Of a DNA stretch of 64,000 nucleotides, positions 1-8,695 are shown piece after piece (position 1 is the stretch's first letter; every line of letters starts with the position of its first letter). The notes beneath the pieces were generated by a model. The model had not been told where the DNA came from and did not search any database. It was given only the letters and a program-made list of their open reading frames with translations. Source of the stretch: Pontixanthobacter luteolus (GTDB lineage Bacteria > Pseudomonadota > Alphaproteobacteria > Sphingomonadales > Sphingomonadaceae); contig NZ_WTYP01000001.1 in the NCBI RefSeq assembly GCF_009828095.1, positions 124,001 to 188,000 on the forward strand, read 5' to 3'. The position numbers and the translations under genes are program-made.

Positions 1-773
1 ACCTGTATGACCTTTGGCCGCAGGACTGGGCCGGGAAAAGCTACACACTCAATTCCAACCATGAAATGTATGGCGCAGCTGAAGGATACTATAACACTGC
101 GCTTCAGTCTGGCGGCAAATTCAGCGCCCAGGCTGGCTTCAGCTATTTCGCGCTGACATACGGCGAATGGCTGATCCTTGGCCTTGATTCCGCATATTAC
201 TCGGACGCAGGCAACGCCACGCCAGCGCATCCGCACAATTTCTACATGGAGGGGGCGATAGGATCGCCCGTGCATACCGCGCAGACCGATTGGCTGGCGC
301 AGTTCAAAACGCACACCGGCCCAATCATGGTGATGACCCACCACACGGCTTGCGACCTCACCGGGGCGCAGACAAATCTGCTTTATCAGCAGGTCAAGGA
401 TGCTCTGGGGCGGGGGCCCACTCTCTGGTACTGGGGCCATCTGCACAACGGCATTGTGTATTCCCAGCTCGACGGATCAGGCGGGGGGAGCCCGACAAAG
501 GGGCGCTGCTGCGGTCATGGTTCGATACCATTTGGCAGAGCTTGGGGGCTGGAAGACAGCAGCGGCAATTTGCTGCCCAACATCGAATATTTTGCCCGCA
601 CTCCCGATCCGAAAGCACCCAATGGCAAAGTCGATAACGCAAAAACGCGGATGCGAAACGGGTACGCTGTGGTCGATCTGTCGTCTGATGGCGGATGCAC
701 CGAAAAATTCTACGAAGTCGATACCAATACCCCGGTCTGGTCCCGCAGCTGGAGCGCGGGCGAGCTGGCTTAG
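1..773 (+). CDS. Metallophosphatase (calcineurin-like), C-terminal part
   Basis: The reading frame is already open at base 3, so the start lies before the window. About 257 codons are visible. They include SNHEMYG near the start, THH in the middle and WYWGHLHNG about two-thirds along. These match the GNHE, H and GHxH metal-binding blocks of the calcineurin-like phosphoesterase superfamily. The first metal-binding blocks (DxH, GD) must lie upstream. The substrate cannot be told from this fragment. The protein ends four bases inside the convergent DUF188 gene. Confidence 0.8.
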   Translation, partial: LYDLWPQDWAGKSYTLNSNHEMYGAAEGYYNTALQSGGKFSAQAGFSYFALTYGEWLILGLDSAYYSDAGNATPAHPHNFYMEGAIGSPVHTAQTDWLAQFKTHTGPIMVMTHHTACDLTGAQTNLLYQQVKDALGRGPTLWYWGHLHNGIVYSQLDGSGGGSPTKGRCCGHGSIPFGRAWGLEDSSGNLLPNIEYFARTPDPKAPNGKVDNAKTRMRNGYAVVDLSSDGGCTEKFYEVDTNTPVWSRSWSAGELA

Positions 774-1246
774 CCTGCGCGTTTCAGGCGGTGCAGTATC
801 TGATCGAGCGATTGGAGGAAGTTTGAGCGGTCCGCCTTGCTGAATGGCGGCGGACCGCCGATCCCGTCAGCAGCTGCCATGCCTGACCGCAAATCGGCCA
901 TGATCGCCCGCGTTGCGATCGCGCTGCCGATCATATCGGCTGTAAACGGCTTGCCGTTATGGCCCAGTACCTGAGAACCGGCGCCAATGCACCTTTCCGC
1001 AAGCAAGATATCGGCGGTGATGACGATGGTTTGCGCGTTGGAATTTTCTGCGATCCAGTCATCGGCCGCGTCAAAACTGTCATCCACCAGAACGCGCGAG
1101 ACCAGCGGGCTGTCGGGAATGCGAAACGGCGAATTGCTGACGACTTTCACTGCGACGCCGTATCTTGCGGCAACTTTGTAAATCTCTGCCTTTACCGGAC
1201 ACGCATCGGCATCAATCAGTATTTCAATGTTGGGTCGATCAGCCAA
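770..1246 (-). CDS. YaiI/YqxD family protein (DUF188)
   Basis: This is a UPF0178/DUF188 protein of about 158 residues. It shows the family hallmark IEILIDADACPVK near the N-terminus, then an ITADILLAERC block and a GGPPPFSKADR block. The family has a PIN-like fold; its function is not established. I place the start at the TTG at 1244-1246 because GGAGAG sits six bases upstream and the protein then begins directly before the conserved strand. An ATG exists at 1282 but would add twelve unconserved residues. It converges on the metallophosphatase with a four-base overlap. Confidence 0.8.
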   Translation of the reverse strand: MADRPNIEILIDADACPVKAEIYKVAARYGVAVKVVSNSPFRIPDSPLVSRVLVDDSFDAADDWIAENSNAQTIVITADILLAERCIGAGSQVLGHNGKPFTADMIGSAIATRAIMADLRSGMAAADGIGGPPPFSKADRSNFLQSLDQILHRLKRAG

Positions 1247-1368
1247 TATCAGCTCTCCAAATATACCCTTCCGATGAAGCAAATGGCTGGCATTGCAAGA
1301 CGAAGTGGCTATTATTTTGACACGCTGTGCCGCAGCACGTGCATTAATGGGGAAGGGGATCGGGTCGC

Positions 1369-2325
1369 ATGGTCACAGGTTTCAAACACAGTATCGCCGT
1401 TCTGGGCGGGGCACTTACGCTCGGCATCTCATCGCCGGCAGCCGCGCAGGATTACAGCATCTTTATCGCCGATGTCATCGGACAGACGATCGCAAACATG
1501 AATTTTTCGGCGGGCGGGCCAACCTGCATGACCGGCCTCGCCATGTCGGACAAGGAAGTGGATGAGGCGCGCTTGCCAGCGCCGCGTGTGATGCAGCAAT
1601 ACTTCGATGCTGCGCGTGACGGCGGGCCGAAAAGCACGCAGTTCAAGCTTGGCAAGAAAACGCGCTGGCAGGCTGGCGATATCGTGGCCGGGGCTGACAC
1701 GCTGAACGCGCAGAGCGATCCGCTGGCTGTGGCTGGCAATCGGCTGGAGCAAGAGGCGCTGCGGTTCTACCGCGCGGGCAATCACATGACAGCGCTAGGC
1801 CAGTGGGCCGTGCTGGCACCCGATGATACGGTGGCGGGCGTCTATACCGGCCTGTTCGAACGCGAAAGCGGTGAATGGCTGCTTCGCGAGTTGGACATCT
1901 TCACTGCCGATCAAATCGTCGAACCCGCGGCGCAGTATTGTCTGGAGCCGGGCGATGTGACCGCGTTCAAGATCTCTTCAGCGGAAAACTGGGTCAAGAC
2001 AAGCGAGGACCAGCTGGAAAAAGCAGAGGAGAAACTGGCAAAGCAGCAGGTCAAGCAGCAAGAGATCGAAGCGAAGGCCGCGAGCAAGCCCAACAGCAAG
2101 GGCCTGAAAACCAGGGTGCAGCGGATGCGCGATGTAACGGAGCTTCGCATCGCCAAGGTCGATGAGAAGAAGGAGCAACTTGCCAAGGCGAAAGAGCAAT
2201 TGGTCAAGATGCAGGACGGGAAGCGTGAGCTGGACGAATTGGCAGGCGAAGCCCGCCTTGCGCAGCGTTTCAGGATAGTCGAAAAGGAAGAGGAGGCGGC
2301 TGCCTCCCAATCGCCAGCGGAATAA
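1369..2325 (+). CDS. Exported coiled-coil protein, function unknown
   Basis: The 318-residue product has a signal peptide (hydrophobic stretch ending SSPAAAQ, about residues 1-26). A globular part follows, and then a highly charged Lys/Glu/Gln-rich stretch from about residue 205 to 300 that should form a long coiled coil. I do not recognise the family. The globular part (QWAVLAPDD, YTGLFERESGEW) could be a periplasmic structural domain. The downstream lipoprotein gene begins two bases after the stop, so the two are probably co-transcribed. An in-frame ATG at 1347 would destroy the signal peptide position. Confidence 0.7.
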   Translation: MVTGFKHSIAVLGGALTLGISSPAAAQDYSIFIADVIGQTIANMNFSAGGPTCMTGLAMSDKEVDEARLPAPRVMQQYFDAARDGGPKSTQFKLGKKTRWQAGDIVAGADTLNAQSDPLAVAGNRLEQEALRFYRAGNHMTALGQWAVLAPDDTVAGVYTGLFERESGEWLLRELDIFTADQIVEPAAQYCLEPGDVTAFKISSAENWVKTSEDQLEKAEEKLAKQQVKQQEIEAKAASKPNSKGLKTRVQRMRDVTELRIAKVDEKKEQLAKAKEQLVKMQDGKRELDELAGEARLAQRFRIVEKEEEAAASQSPAE

Positions 2326-2327
2326 GG

Positions 2328-2786
2328 ATGGTTGCAACCATGCCAGGAATGAAGAGACTTTGCGTGATCGCGGCACTGCTGGCCGCGCCTCTCGGGGCCT
2401 GCAACAATGATCAGGCTTCTGGGATTGTCACTGCCGAAAGCGCGCAATCGTTCGACGGTATTTCCGAAGCCGAAACGCTGCGGTTTATTGGAAACGAGCC
2501 ATTCTGGGGCGGGCAAGCCACGGGCGACACTTTGATTTATTCGACACCGGAAAATCCCGATGGTTCGGAAATCACCGTCAAACGGTTCAGCGGACTTGGC
2601 GGACTTGGTTTAAGCGGCACGCTTGCCGGTGCTTCCTTCGACATGGCGGTCACACCCGGCGAATGCAGCGATACCATGTCGGATCGCACCTATCCGTTCA
2701 CAGTGACACTCGTTATTGGTGAAGATAGCCGGACCGGTTGCGGCTGGACAGATGCACAGCCTTTTTCCGGTCCGGAGAGTCCATAG
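2328..2786 (+). CDS. Lipoprotein with GNEPFW motif (COG3650-like)
   Basis: This is a small predicted lipoprotein. The leader MKRLCVIAALLAAPLGAC ends in a lipobox (LGAC), and IGNEPFWGG recalls the GxEPFW signature of COG3650/META-related envelope proteins. Later Cys residues (GECSD, GCGW) could form a disulfide in the periplasm. ATGs at 2328, 2340 and 2349 are all possible; 2349 gives the most typical signal peptide, while 2328 overlaps the preceding TAAGGA. It probably belongs to the transcript of the coiled-coil gene upstream. Confidence 0.65.
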   Translation: MVATMPGMKRLCVIAALLAAPLGACNNDQASGIVTAESAQSFDGISEAETLRFIGNEPFWGGQATGDTLIYSTPENPDGSEITVKRFSGLGGLGLSGTLAGASFDMAVTPGECSDTMSDRTYPFTVTLVIGEDSRTGCGWTDAQPFSGPESP

Positions 2787-2803
2787 CGAATAACGTTCAA
2801 GGC

Positions 2804-3229
2804 TCAGCCTTCGAAGGTGGTTTCCAGCGTGATTTCGCAGTTGAGAAGTTTCGAGATCGGGCAGTTTTCCTTTGCACCGGCCGCGATTTCTTCAAATTCC
2901 GACCGCGAGATGCCGGAAACATTCGCCGACAGCTTCAGTGCTGACTTGGTCACTGTGAAACCGTCTCCGTCCTTCTCAAGAGTTACGTCGCAAGTTGTGT
3001 CCAGCGTGCCTTGCTCATGCCCGGCCTTCGCCAAGGCAAAGCTGGTTGCCATCGTAAAACAGCTGGCGTGCGCTGCGGCGATCATTTCTTCGGGATTGGT
3101 GCCCGGATCATCTTCGAAGCGGGTGTTGAACCCGTAAGGTGCGTCAAGCGCGCCGGACTTGGTCGCGACGTGGCCTTTCCCATCCTTGCCGAGGCCTTCA
3201 TATTTGGCTGATGCTGTGTTCACGGTCAT
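2804..3229 (-). CDS. osmC: OsmC family peroxiredoxin
   Basis: The product has 141 residues, the usual OsmC length. Both redox cysteines are present: one in AAAHASCFTMATS (about residue 57) and one in ENCPISKLL (about residue 125). OsmC/Ohr proteins reduce organic hydroperoxides in the cytoplasm with these two thiols. The start MTVNTASAKYEG matches the family N-terminus. It lies alone, converging with the lipoprotein gene. OsmC is preferred over Ohr because of the N-terminal sequence, but the sub-type is inferred. Confidence 0.85.
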   Translation of the reverse strand: MTVNTASAKYEGLGKDGKGHVATKSGALDAPYGFNTRFEDDPGTNPEEMIAAAHASCFTMATSFALAKAGHEQGTLDTTCDVTLEKDGDGFTVTKSALKLSANVSGISRSEFEEIAAGAKENCPISKLLNCEITLETTFEG

Positions 3230-3272
3230 GTTTGGATTCCTTTGTAATGTCTGATGTTGGCGCGCGGCGGCT

Positions 3273-3875
3273 TCAGCGGCGCGAAGTTTGCGGCGAAGAA
3301 AGTACCGTGATCGTCGCGGCGCCTGATCTCTCGGCTACCCTGACGACCGGTCGGCCGCTGGTCTGCCCCGAAGCGGCGATGCTCTGAGTCTGGTAAATTG
3401 AAATTGTGTGGTCGCGGCCAGCGGGAGCCTCGTCGTTCGCGCTGTCGATGCTCTTTCCGGTCAGCGGATGGACTGACAAAGCCGGTGTGCTGGCCAATGT
3501 GTTGTTATTTTCATTGGATACCAGCCGGTATCCATCTTCAGTGCGCATTTCGGTATAACCATCGATGCGGGCCTGATCGAACGGCTCGGCTTCGGAACGG
3601 GCAAAATATTTGTCGGCTGCTGCGGCATATGCCGAATCGGCGCGGGCTGTATGGCGCACCTCTCCGTTCACCTTCATTACCGAGACGTGGCCCGGCGGGG
3701 GGCTGAGGCGGGATACGTCATCATGCCCAACCGCAAGCGAAACGCCATGCTGCGGAACGGCCTCAAGGCCGCGTGTCTTGCGCGCCAGTGGATCGGTGTC
3801 GATCGATGTCCCAACAACTGCGCCAGAAGTCATGGCGGCCGCCACACCAATGAAAATAAACGAGAGTTTGCGCAT
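3273..3875 (-). CDS. Exported protein, function unknown
   Basis: The product is about 200 residues and begins MRKLSFIFIGVAAAMTSGAVVG, a signal peptide. This start is preferred over an upstream ATG at 3953 because AAGGA lies seven bases before it and because the longer form would bury the signal. The mature part is polar, Ala/Ser/Asp-rich and has no motif I recognise (ARSEAEPFDQARIDGYTEMRTEDGYRLVSN in the middle is the most ordered-looking part). It may be a surface or periplasmic protein. It lies just downstream of osmC's start on the same strand, 43 bases away. Confidence 0.6.
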   Translation of the reverse strand: MRKLSFIFIGVAAAMTSGAVVGTSIDTDPLARKTRGLEAVPQHGVSLAVGHDDVSRLSPPPGHVSVMKVNGEVRHTARADSAYAAAADKYFARSEAEPFDQARIDGYTEMRTEDGYRLVSNENNNTLASTPALSVHPLTGKSIDSANDEAPAGRDHTISIYQTQSIAASGQTSGRPVVRVAERSGAATITVLSSPQTSRR

Positions 3876-4207
3876 TTCGCGATCCTTGCTGCTTCTTACC
3901 ATACCAATGGGGATCGCTGATTTCGGTTCCGCGCTATGTCGTCGGAGCCGCAAATTTCGCCGAAATTGGGCGCGCTTGTGAAGGTGCAGGCAGCAATCGT
4001 TAGGTAAATGGCGTCGCGCGTGCTACTAGAGTTTCGCTGACGTCGAATTTGCGACGGACTTCGGTACTATGACTACGGTGACGGCGCGGCTTTTTGCCCC
4101 CATTTCACCACGGCTGGCGACGACTTCCTTTCATTTCACGATCTGATGCATACCCGCTAGCGGCGATACTGCTGCAGCGGTCCTACGTTCTCGAAAGGAA
4201 CGCCAAT
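3876..4207. other. Intergenic region between exported protein and cold-shock gene
   Basis: These 332 bases separate two divergent genes, and I see no coding region. The last 190 or so bases are probably the long 5' leader typical of cold-shock genes. They contain self-complementary stretches, for example CCGCTAGCGG near 4154-4163 and GCTGCAGC soon after, close to the start codon. No clear sigma-70 promoter could be fixed by eye. Confidence 0.4.
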
Positions 4208-4414
4208 ATGACTACCGGAACAGTAAAATTCTTCAACGCCGACAAGGGCTATGGTTTCATTCAGCCTGAAGACGGCGGCGACGACGCATTCGTTCACATC
4301 ACTGCTGTCCATGCCGCTGGCATGCAGACGCTCGATAAGGAACAGCGCGTCAATTTCGAACTGGAAACAGGTCGTAACGGCAAGACGTCTGCGGTAAATC
4401 TCTCCGCTGCGTAA
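4208..4414 (+). CDS. cspA: Cold-shock protein (CspA family)
   Basis: The product is a 68-residue single cold-shock domain. The RNA-binding motifs RNP1 (KGYGFIQ) and RNP2 (DAFVHI) are both intact, and it begins TTGTVKFFNADKGYG, the usual CspA opening. It binds single-stranded RNA and DNA in the cytoplasm as an RNA chaperone. The ATG at 4208 is preceded by AAGGA at eight bases; an upstream in-frame extension lacks any similarity. A strong terminator follows. The long leader suggests post-transcriptional cold control, as known for the family. Confidence 0.93.
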   Translation: MTTGTVKFFNADKGYGFIQPEDGGDDAFVHITAVHAAGMQTLDKEQRVNFELETGRNGKTSAVNLSAA

Positions 4415-4423
4415 TTGCTTTTG

Positions 4424-4460
4424 AAAACCGGGCGTCGCCAAGTGCGGCGCCCGGTTTTTC
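4424..4460 (+). terminator. Rho-independent terminator after cspA
   Basis: AAACCGGGCG(T)CGC and GCG(G)CGCCCGGTTT form a long GC-rich stem with a short loop, followed by TTTTTC. It ends the cold-shock transcript just before the next Shine-Dalgarno. Confidence 0.85.
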
Positions 4461-4486
4461 GCTAACTGGAACGCAGGAGGACTGAG

Positions 4487-4729
4487 TTGAGTCAGAATTT
4501 CGAATTCTACAATACCCGTGCCAACGAGGCAGCCGCAGAAGCCAACGCTGCCACGCTTGATAATGTTCGTGAGCGCGCGCTCCGATCGGAAACTGCCTGG
4601 CGTGAAATGGCTGACCGGGCGAAGCAAATGGAAGCCGATCGCGAAACCGCACGCGTCGATCGTGAGAAACGCCAAGCCGAACTGGCAGCCTCTGAAGCAG
4701 CAGAAATCAGCGAACCCCTGACTGCCTGA
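4487..4729 (+). CDS. Small charged helical protein, function unknown
   Basis: The product has 80 residues, almost all helix-forming and highly charged (RERALRSETAWREMADRAKQMEADRE), so it is probably a small coiled-coil protein. The start is the TTG at 4487: AGGAGG lies exactly six bases upstream, an excellent ribosome-binding site, and there is no ATG nearby. It sits directly after the cspA terminator. I do not recognise a family; a cytoplasmic stress-related role would be a guess from its neighbour. Confidence 0.65.
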   Translation: MSQNFEFYNTRANEAAAEANAATLDNVRERALRSETAWREMADRAKQMEADRETARVDREKRQAELAASEAAEISEPLTA

Positions 4730-4767
4730 CTAGCTGGGCACCTATTATCGGCACGAAGCGCACCTGA

Positions 4768-5217
4768 TCAATCGAACGACAGGCCGGACGCTTCTGCCTC
4801 GGCAATGATTTCGGCACCTGTTTTCATCGGTGTCTCTTGCGAAAAGTCGTAGAATGCGGGCTTTTCGTCGACGAAAATTTGTTGCTCTATTTCGATCCCA
4901 TCACGGATATCGAACACCCCCGCCGTGAAGCTGTAGTGGTCCGTCGGAGTGAATCGGTACCACAGATTGCTCCCGCAATTCTTGCAGAATGCCCTCTCCG
5001 CCCAGTTGGATGACGGGTAGCTGCTGACGTGTTCTTCCCCTGAAATCTCAAAGCTGTCTCCGCTCATCCCCATGAACGGGCCGCCGCCCCATCTGCGGCA
5101 CATCACGCAGTGACAAACATCGACCACCGGCTTCGCTTGATGCAACTGGATCGATACTTTGCCGCAAAGGCAATGGCCCTCAGCGCTCGCGATTGCGCCC
5201 TTCTTTGCATCCGTCAT
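4768..5217 (-). CDS. GFA family protein (CENP-V/GFA zinc fold)
   Basis: The 149-residue product has the GFA cysteine pattern: CLCGKV near residue 17, CHCVMC near residue 36, and FCKNCGSNLWYR near residue 76. These bind zinc in the GFA fold named after glutathione-dependent formaldehyde-activating enzyme. Many members have other or unknown substrates, so the formaldehyde role is not assumed here. It is transcribed alone and converges on the small helical protein gene. Confidence 0.85.
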   Translation of the reverse strand: MTDAKKGAIASAEGHCLCGKVSIQLHQAKPVVDVCHCVMCRRWGGGPFMGMSGDSFEISGEEHVSSYPSSNWAERAFCKNCGSNLWYRFTPTDHYSFTAGVFDIRDGIEIEQQIFVDEKPAFYDFSQETPMKTGAEIIAEAEASGLSFD

Positions 5218-5378
5218 GATCTATCCTCCGTACCTTGAGACGTATCCCAGGATACAGCCATCCGGTTGGCCTGTGCAATGTAGAGGAACGAGAATTTTCG
5301 GAACTACCGACCCACGCGTGCATTGACCATACAAACCCCCAACCGGGGTTCCCCCTCAATAATCCAAGGATTAAATTC

Positions 5379-5945
5379 ATGAAAAAATTTGCTATTCCAG
5401 CACTTGCATCTGCTCTCGCTCTCGCCGCATGTGGTTCGCCGGCAGAAGTGGACGATACAACCGCTGATACCGAAGCAGTTTCGGCTGAAGCAACTGACAC
5501 CGGCACCATTGTCGATGTTGCGTCGGGCAATGAAGATTTCTCGACGCTCGTGACAGCAGTAACGACTGCAGGCCTCGGCAACACCTTGGCAGGCGATGGT
5601 CCGTTCACCGTGTTCGCACCGACAAACGCAGCGTTCGCCAAGGTACCGGAAGAAACCCTCAACGGTCTGATGACACCGGAAATGAAGGATGATCTTGTCG
5701 GCCTTCTTACCTATCACGTCGTCCCGGGCGAAACGAATGCAGCCGCCCTGGTCCAGGCAATCAACGACAATGACGGAAGCTATGAACTCGGCACTGTAAA
5801 CGGCGGCAAACTGACTGCGACGCTTGATGGCGAAAACGTCATTCTGACCGACGCAGCCGGCGGTACCGCGACTGTGACCGCTACCGATGTGGAAGCATCG
5901 AACGGCGTGATCCACGTGATCGATACTGTCGTAATGCCAGGCTGA
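5379..5945 (+). CDS. Fasciclin-domain lipoprotein
   Basis: The product is about 188 residues. The start at 5379 gives a clean lipoprotein signal MKKFAIPALASALALAACG (lipobox LAAC), preceded by AAGGA. A Thr/Asp/Ala-rich linker follows, and then one fasciclin (FAS1) domain from about residue 47: FSTLVTAV, GPFTVFAPTNAAF (H1 motif), LTYHVVPG, and NGVIHVIDTVVMPG at the end (H2-like motif). FAS1 domains mediate adhesion or protein-protein contact. Its location would be membrane-anchored on the periplasmic side. A terminator follows. Confidence 0.9.
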   Translation: MKKFAIPALASALALAACGSPAEVDDTTADTEAVSAEATDTGTIVDVASGNEDFSTLVTAVTTAGLGNTLAGDGPFTVFAPTNAAFAKVPEETLNGLMTPEMKDDLVGLLTYHVVPGETNAAALVQAINDNDGSYELGTVNGGKLTATLDGENVILTDAAGGTATVTATDVEASNGVIHVIDTVVMPG

Positions 5946-5967
5946 TCCAGCGATATGCAATTGCTTG

Positions 5968-6001
5968 AAAGGCGGCTCCCTTACGGGGGCCGCCTTTTTT
6001 G
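5968..6001 (+). terminator. Rho-independent terminator after fasciclin gene
   Basis: AGGCGGCTCCC, loop TTAC, GGGGGCCGCCT, then six T. The stem has a single G-T wobble. Confidence 0.9.
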
Positions 6002-6061
6002 TTGTGCGCGTGAAATGATGTCAGGTGTACGCTCAGGTGCGCGCCCAACATCATTCGTTTC

Positions 6062-7525
6062 TCAGAACAGGCCGGGCACCTCGCGCTGCGCCGCAGTCGG
6101 GCGATCAGGCTGGAGCAGCTGGCGGCGGTCCAGATTGATCCGTTCATTCTGCGCGCCGGTAAGCCCGGTTCCGGTGATCGCGGTGCAGCTGGCGGCCCCG
6201 TCACGCAGGAATGACAGTGCGCGGGCGACCGACGCTTCTGCCGGATCGCCAAGCTGCGCGGTTACGTCGTCTTCGGCGGCACAAGTGTTGGGCACGACAG
6301 ACGCAAGACCGGTGAAATATTCACCCTGGCCATCGGCATTTTCGGTTTTGAAGGTCACGGCGCGAATCCTGTCATCGCACTCTGCCTTGTCGAACCCGAA
6401 TTGCCCCACTGGTTTGCCGAACGTGTTGGCACCCACAAGTGCCATGTTGTTGCCCAGATACGGGATAAAGGAATTGGTCACCAGTTCGCTGGCCGATGCC
6501 GTTCCGCCGCGCCCGATGAATGCAATTTTCGTGGGTGCGATCGCAGAAACATTCGTGCCGAACAGAGTGGACTCGTTCTCGCTCGCCTTGCTGGGGCGCA
6601 AGGTGGTCCGGCTGAACACCTGCCCCACATTGTCACGCCCCATCAAATCGCCCATCAATTCTGCGATCCGGACGAGCCCGCCACCATTATAGCGGAAGTC
6701 GACGATGACTTCGGTTATCCCTTGCGCGCGGAAATCGGCAAAACCCGTCCGCAGATCCTGGTCTGCAGAATCAATGAAAGTTCGCAGGTTGATGTAACCG
6801 ACCAGTTTGCCGCCATCATTGATGACTTTCGCGCCGTATCTGTCCGACACTGGATCGAGCGGGTATTCCGCCTTGCTGACGGAAACCTGCTGCTGCGTTC
6901 CATCGTTCAGGCGAATATCGAATGTTCGGGCTACGCCGGGATCGGACGGGCCGAGCCTGTTGACCACGCCCTGCGGCCCTTCATTGGCCATGATGGTCTG
7001 GATGGATTCCAGGGTTCCCGCGCTGGTGCCCACCGTCAGGATTTCCACGCCGCGGTCGAACCCTTGCGGAAATGCCGGGGCATTTTCGAACGCCTCAAGA
7101 ATGAAAACGCGGTTCGCCCCTGTGTCATAGCCGAGCCGGATGCCAAACCCGGCGCTTGATCCGGAACTGAAGAACGCGTTCTCTTCCTCGATCGAGGTAA
7201 TGTAGGTGAAGCCGCGATCCTTTGATTGCGCCCGGGCGGGGGCGACCAGTGCATCAAGGTAGGATTGCACGGATGCATGCGCGGATTTCTGGACTGTGCG
7301 GTCGATCAGGTCAGGGAACAGGTACCATTCGTCGAGAACTGCGAAGGCGAAGTCCTGCCTTGCGGAAAGAGAGCAAGCTGTCGGGGTGGGGGTGCCGCCA
7401 GTGCCTCCTCCTCCGCCGCCTGTCGCGCCGCCGCCGGTGATGGGGCTGCCCCCGGAGTCCCCGCCTCCGCAAGCAACGAGCGAAGCGGCGAGCGTGATGC
7501 TCAATAGGTTGCGACCAATACCCAT
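6062..7525 (-). CDS. S41 family C-terminal processing-type protease, lipoprotein
   Basis: The 487-residue product starts MGIGRNLLSITLAASLVACGGG (lipobox VAC), so it is a predicted lipoprotein. A glycine/threonine-rich linker occupies about residues 20-48. The catalytic module follows: VIVDFRYNGGG, then GGTASASELVTNSF with the nucleophilic Ser, and ANTFGKPVGQ with the general-base Lys, as in S41 tail-specific proteases. A region around GVEILTVGTS is probably a divergent PDZ domain. It should cleave periplasmic protein tails. The start at 7525 is chosen over 7627 because only it yields the signal peptide. Confidence 0.88.
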   Translation of the reverse strand: MGIGRNLLSITLAASLVACGGGDSGGSPITGGGATGGGGGGTGGTPTPTACSLSARQDFAFAVLDEWYLFPDLIDRTVQKSAHASVQSYLDALVAPARAQSKDRGFTYITSIEEENAFFSSGSSAGFGIRLGYDTGANRVFILEAFENAPAFPQGFDRGVEILTVGTSAGTLESIQTIMANEGPQGVVNRLGPSDPGVARTFDIRLNDGTQQQVSVSKAEYPLDPVSDRYGAKVINDGGKLVGYINLRTFIDSADQDLRTGFADFRAQGITEVIVDFRYNGGGLVRIAELMGDLMGRDNVGQVFSRTTLRPSKASENESTLFGTNVSAIAPTKIAFIGRGGTASASELVTNSFIPYLGNNMALVGANTFGKPVGQFGFDKAECDDRIRAVTFKTENADGQGEYFTGLASVVPNTCAAEDDVTAQLGDPAEASVARALSFLRDGAASCTAITGTGLTGAQNERINLDRRQLLQPDRPTAAQREVPGLF

Positions 7526-7752
7526 GGCGAATTTGCTCCCGATACATCCCCCGTACCGGCCCCAACAGGCCGGAATAACTGGAGAATTAGACGAAGGATG
7601 ACCGCTGTCAGACGCGTGGGCAAGCAAATATCAGGCTTAATCCGGCATAAATTTCCGACATTGGCAGTGCGCAAAGCACTTTTCGGCCCGAAAATGACAC
7701 CGGAGCGGTGGAAAACCTGCCAATTCGCCCCAAATTCCCCCTGCGAAGCCTC

Positions 7753-7772
7753 GCCGCCTCCGCCTCGGCGGC
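7753..7772 (+). other. GC-rich hairpin in leader of PEBP gene
   Basis: GCCGCC, an eight-base loop and GGCGGC form a perfect six-pair stem about 25 bases before the PEBP start codon and just before its Shine-Dalgarno. No T-tract follows, so it is not a standard terminator. The rest of the 272-base gap 7526-7797 shows nothing recognisable. Confidence 0.3.
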
Positions 7773-7797
7773 CTAGAACCCTTATTCAAGGAGAAGA

Positions 7798-8406
7798 ATG
7801 GAAATGTCCGCTGAACTACCCGACTGGCTGACCCCTGCTTTGGTCAAACCGCACGCGGGACATGCGAAACTTACCGTCGCCCGGCTGGCCGACAGGCGTA
7901 CCTTGGGACGCGGCGGATTTTCTCTCAAGAGCCCTGCCTTTGAAAATGGCGAAGCGCTCGATCCATGTTTTACCGCTGACGAGGAAGACGCTGTCGCGCC
8001 GCCTCTGGAATGGAGCGCGCCTCCTCCCGGCTCTCAGGAAATCGTCCTGTTGGTGGAAGATGCCGATACCAATGGCGACAATCTGACTTGCCACTGGTCT
8101 GTCTGGGGTTTGCCGGGACAAAAGGGCATGCTGCTGGAAGGCGAGACGCCGCCGCGTGTCGGCAAGAATTCAAAACGCAATTCGGAATGGCAGCTCCCAG
8201 CGCCGCCGGAAAATGATGCGCCGCATCAATATGTATTTCAGATCTTCGCGCTCGACCTTCCACTTACCTTGATGCCTGGCGCCAGCAGTGCCGAGCTGAT
8301 CAAGTCGATGGAAGGCCATGTCGTCGCTGCAGCGGTGCTGACGGGCACCTATAAGCGCGAAGAAGGTGACGACGAAGAATGGGACGAGGATGACGACTTT
8401 GAATAA
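7798..8406 (+). CDS. YbhB/YbcL family (PEBP-like) protein
   Basis: The 202-residue product is of the phosphatidylethanolamine-binding/Raf-kinase-inhibitor-like family. It shows GGFSLKSPAFENG, PPLEWSAPPPGSQEIVLLVEDADTN and CHWSVWGLP, matching the ligand-pocket blocks of bacterial YbhB proteins. The C-terminus (EEGDDEEWDEDDDFE) is an unusual acidic tail. ATGs at 7798 and 7804 both follow the AAGGAG at 7788-7793; the second has the more normal spacing. The SWIB gene follows 31 bases later. The physiological ligand is unknown. Confidence 0.85.
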   Translation: MEMSAELPDWLTPALVKPHAGHAKLTVARLADRRTLGRGGFSLKSPAFENGEALDPCFTADEEDAVAPPLEWSAPPPGSQEIVLLVEDADTNGDNLTCHWSVWGLPGQKGMLLEGETPPRVGKNSKRNSEWQLPAPPENDAPHQYVFQIFALDLPLTLMPGASSAELIKSMEGHVVAAAVLTGTYKREEGDDEEWDEDDDFE

Positions 8407-8437
8407 CTTTAAAGCCAACTAGGAAAGGATCATTATC

Positions 8438-8689
8438 ATGGCTGGCAAGAACAATGCACTTCAGAAACCCGTAACTCTTTCGGGTGACCTCGAAAACGTA
8501 ATCGGCAAGGGCCCTATGACCCGCGCTCAGGTTACCTCGAAGGTCTGGGAATACATCAAGGCGAATGACCTGCAGGACAGCAAGGACAAGCGTCAGATCA
8601 ATCCCGATGCGAAACTTGGCGCGGTAATCGGCAAAGACCAGATTTCCATGTTCAAGATGACTGCTGCGGTTTCGAAGCACCTCACCTAA
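8438..8689 (+). CDS. SWIB/MDM2 domain protein
   Basis: This 83-residue protein is almost entirely one SWIB domain: LSGDLENVIGKGPMTRAQVTSKVWEYIKANDL, then INPDAKLGAVIGKDQISMFKM. In eukaryotes the domain occurs in SWI/SNF remodelling subunits. Free-standing bacterial versions are known in Chlamydia and some Proteobacteria and are thought to interact with DNA or topoisomerase. It has a good AAGGA ribosome site and probably shares a transcript with the PEBP gene. Its role here is not known. Confidence 0.88.
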   Translation: MAGKNNALQKPVTLSGDLENVIGKGPMTRAQVTSKVWEYIKANDLQDSKDKRQINPDAKLGAVIGKDQISMFKMTAAVSKHLT

Positions 8690-8695
8690 GATCGT

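Noticed and set aside
7526-7797. Hidden gene between the S41 protease and the PEBP gene
   Set aside because: No frame with start, ribosome site and coding-like composition; only a short hairpin at 7753-7772.
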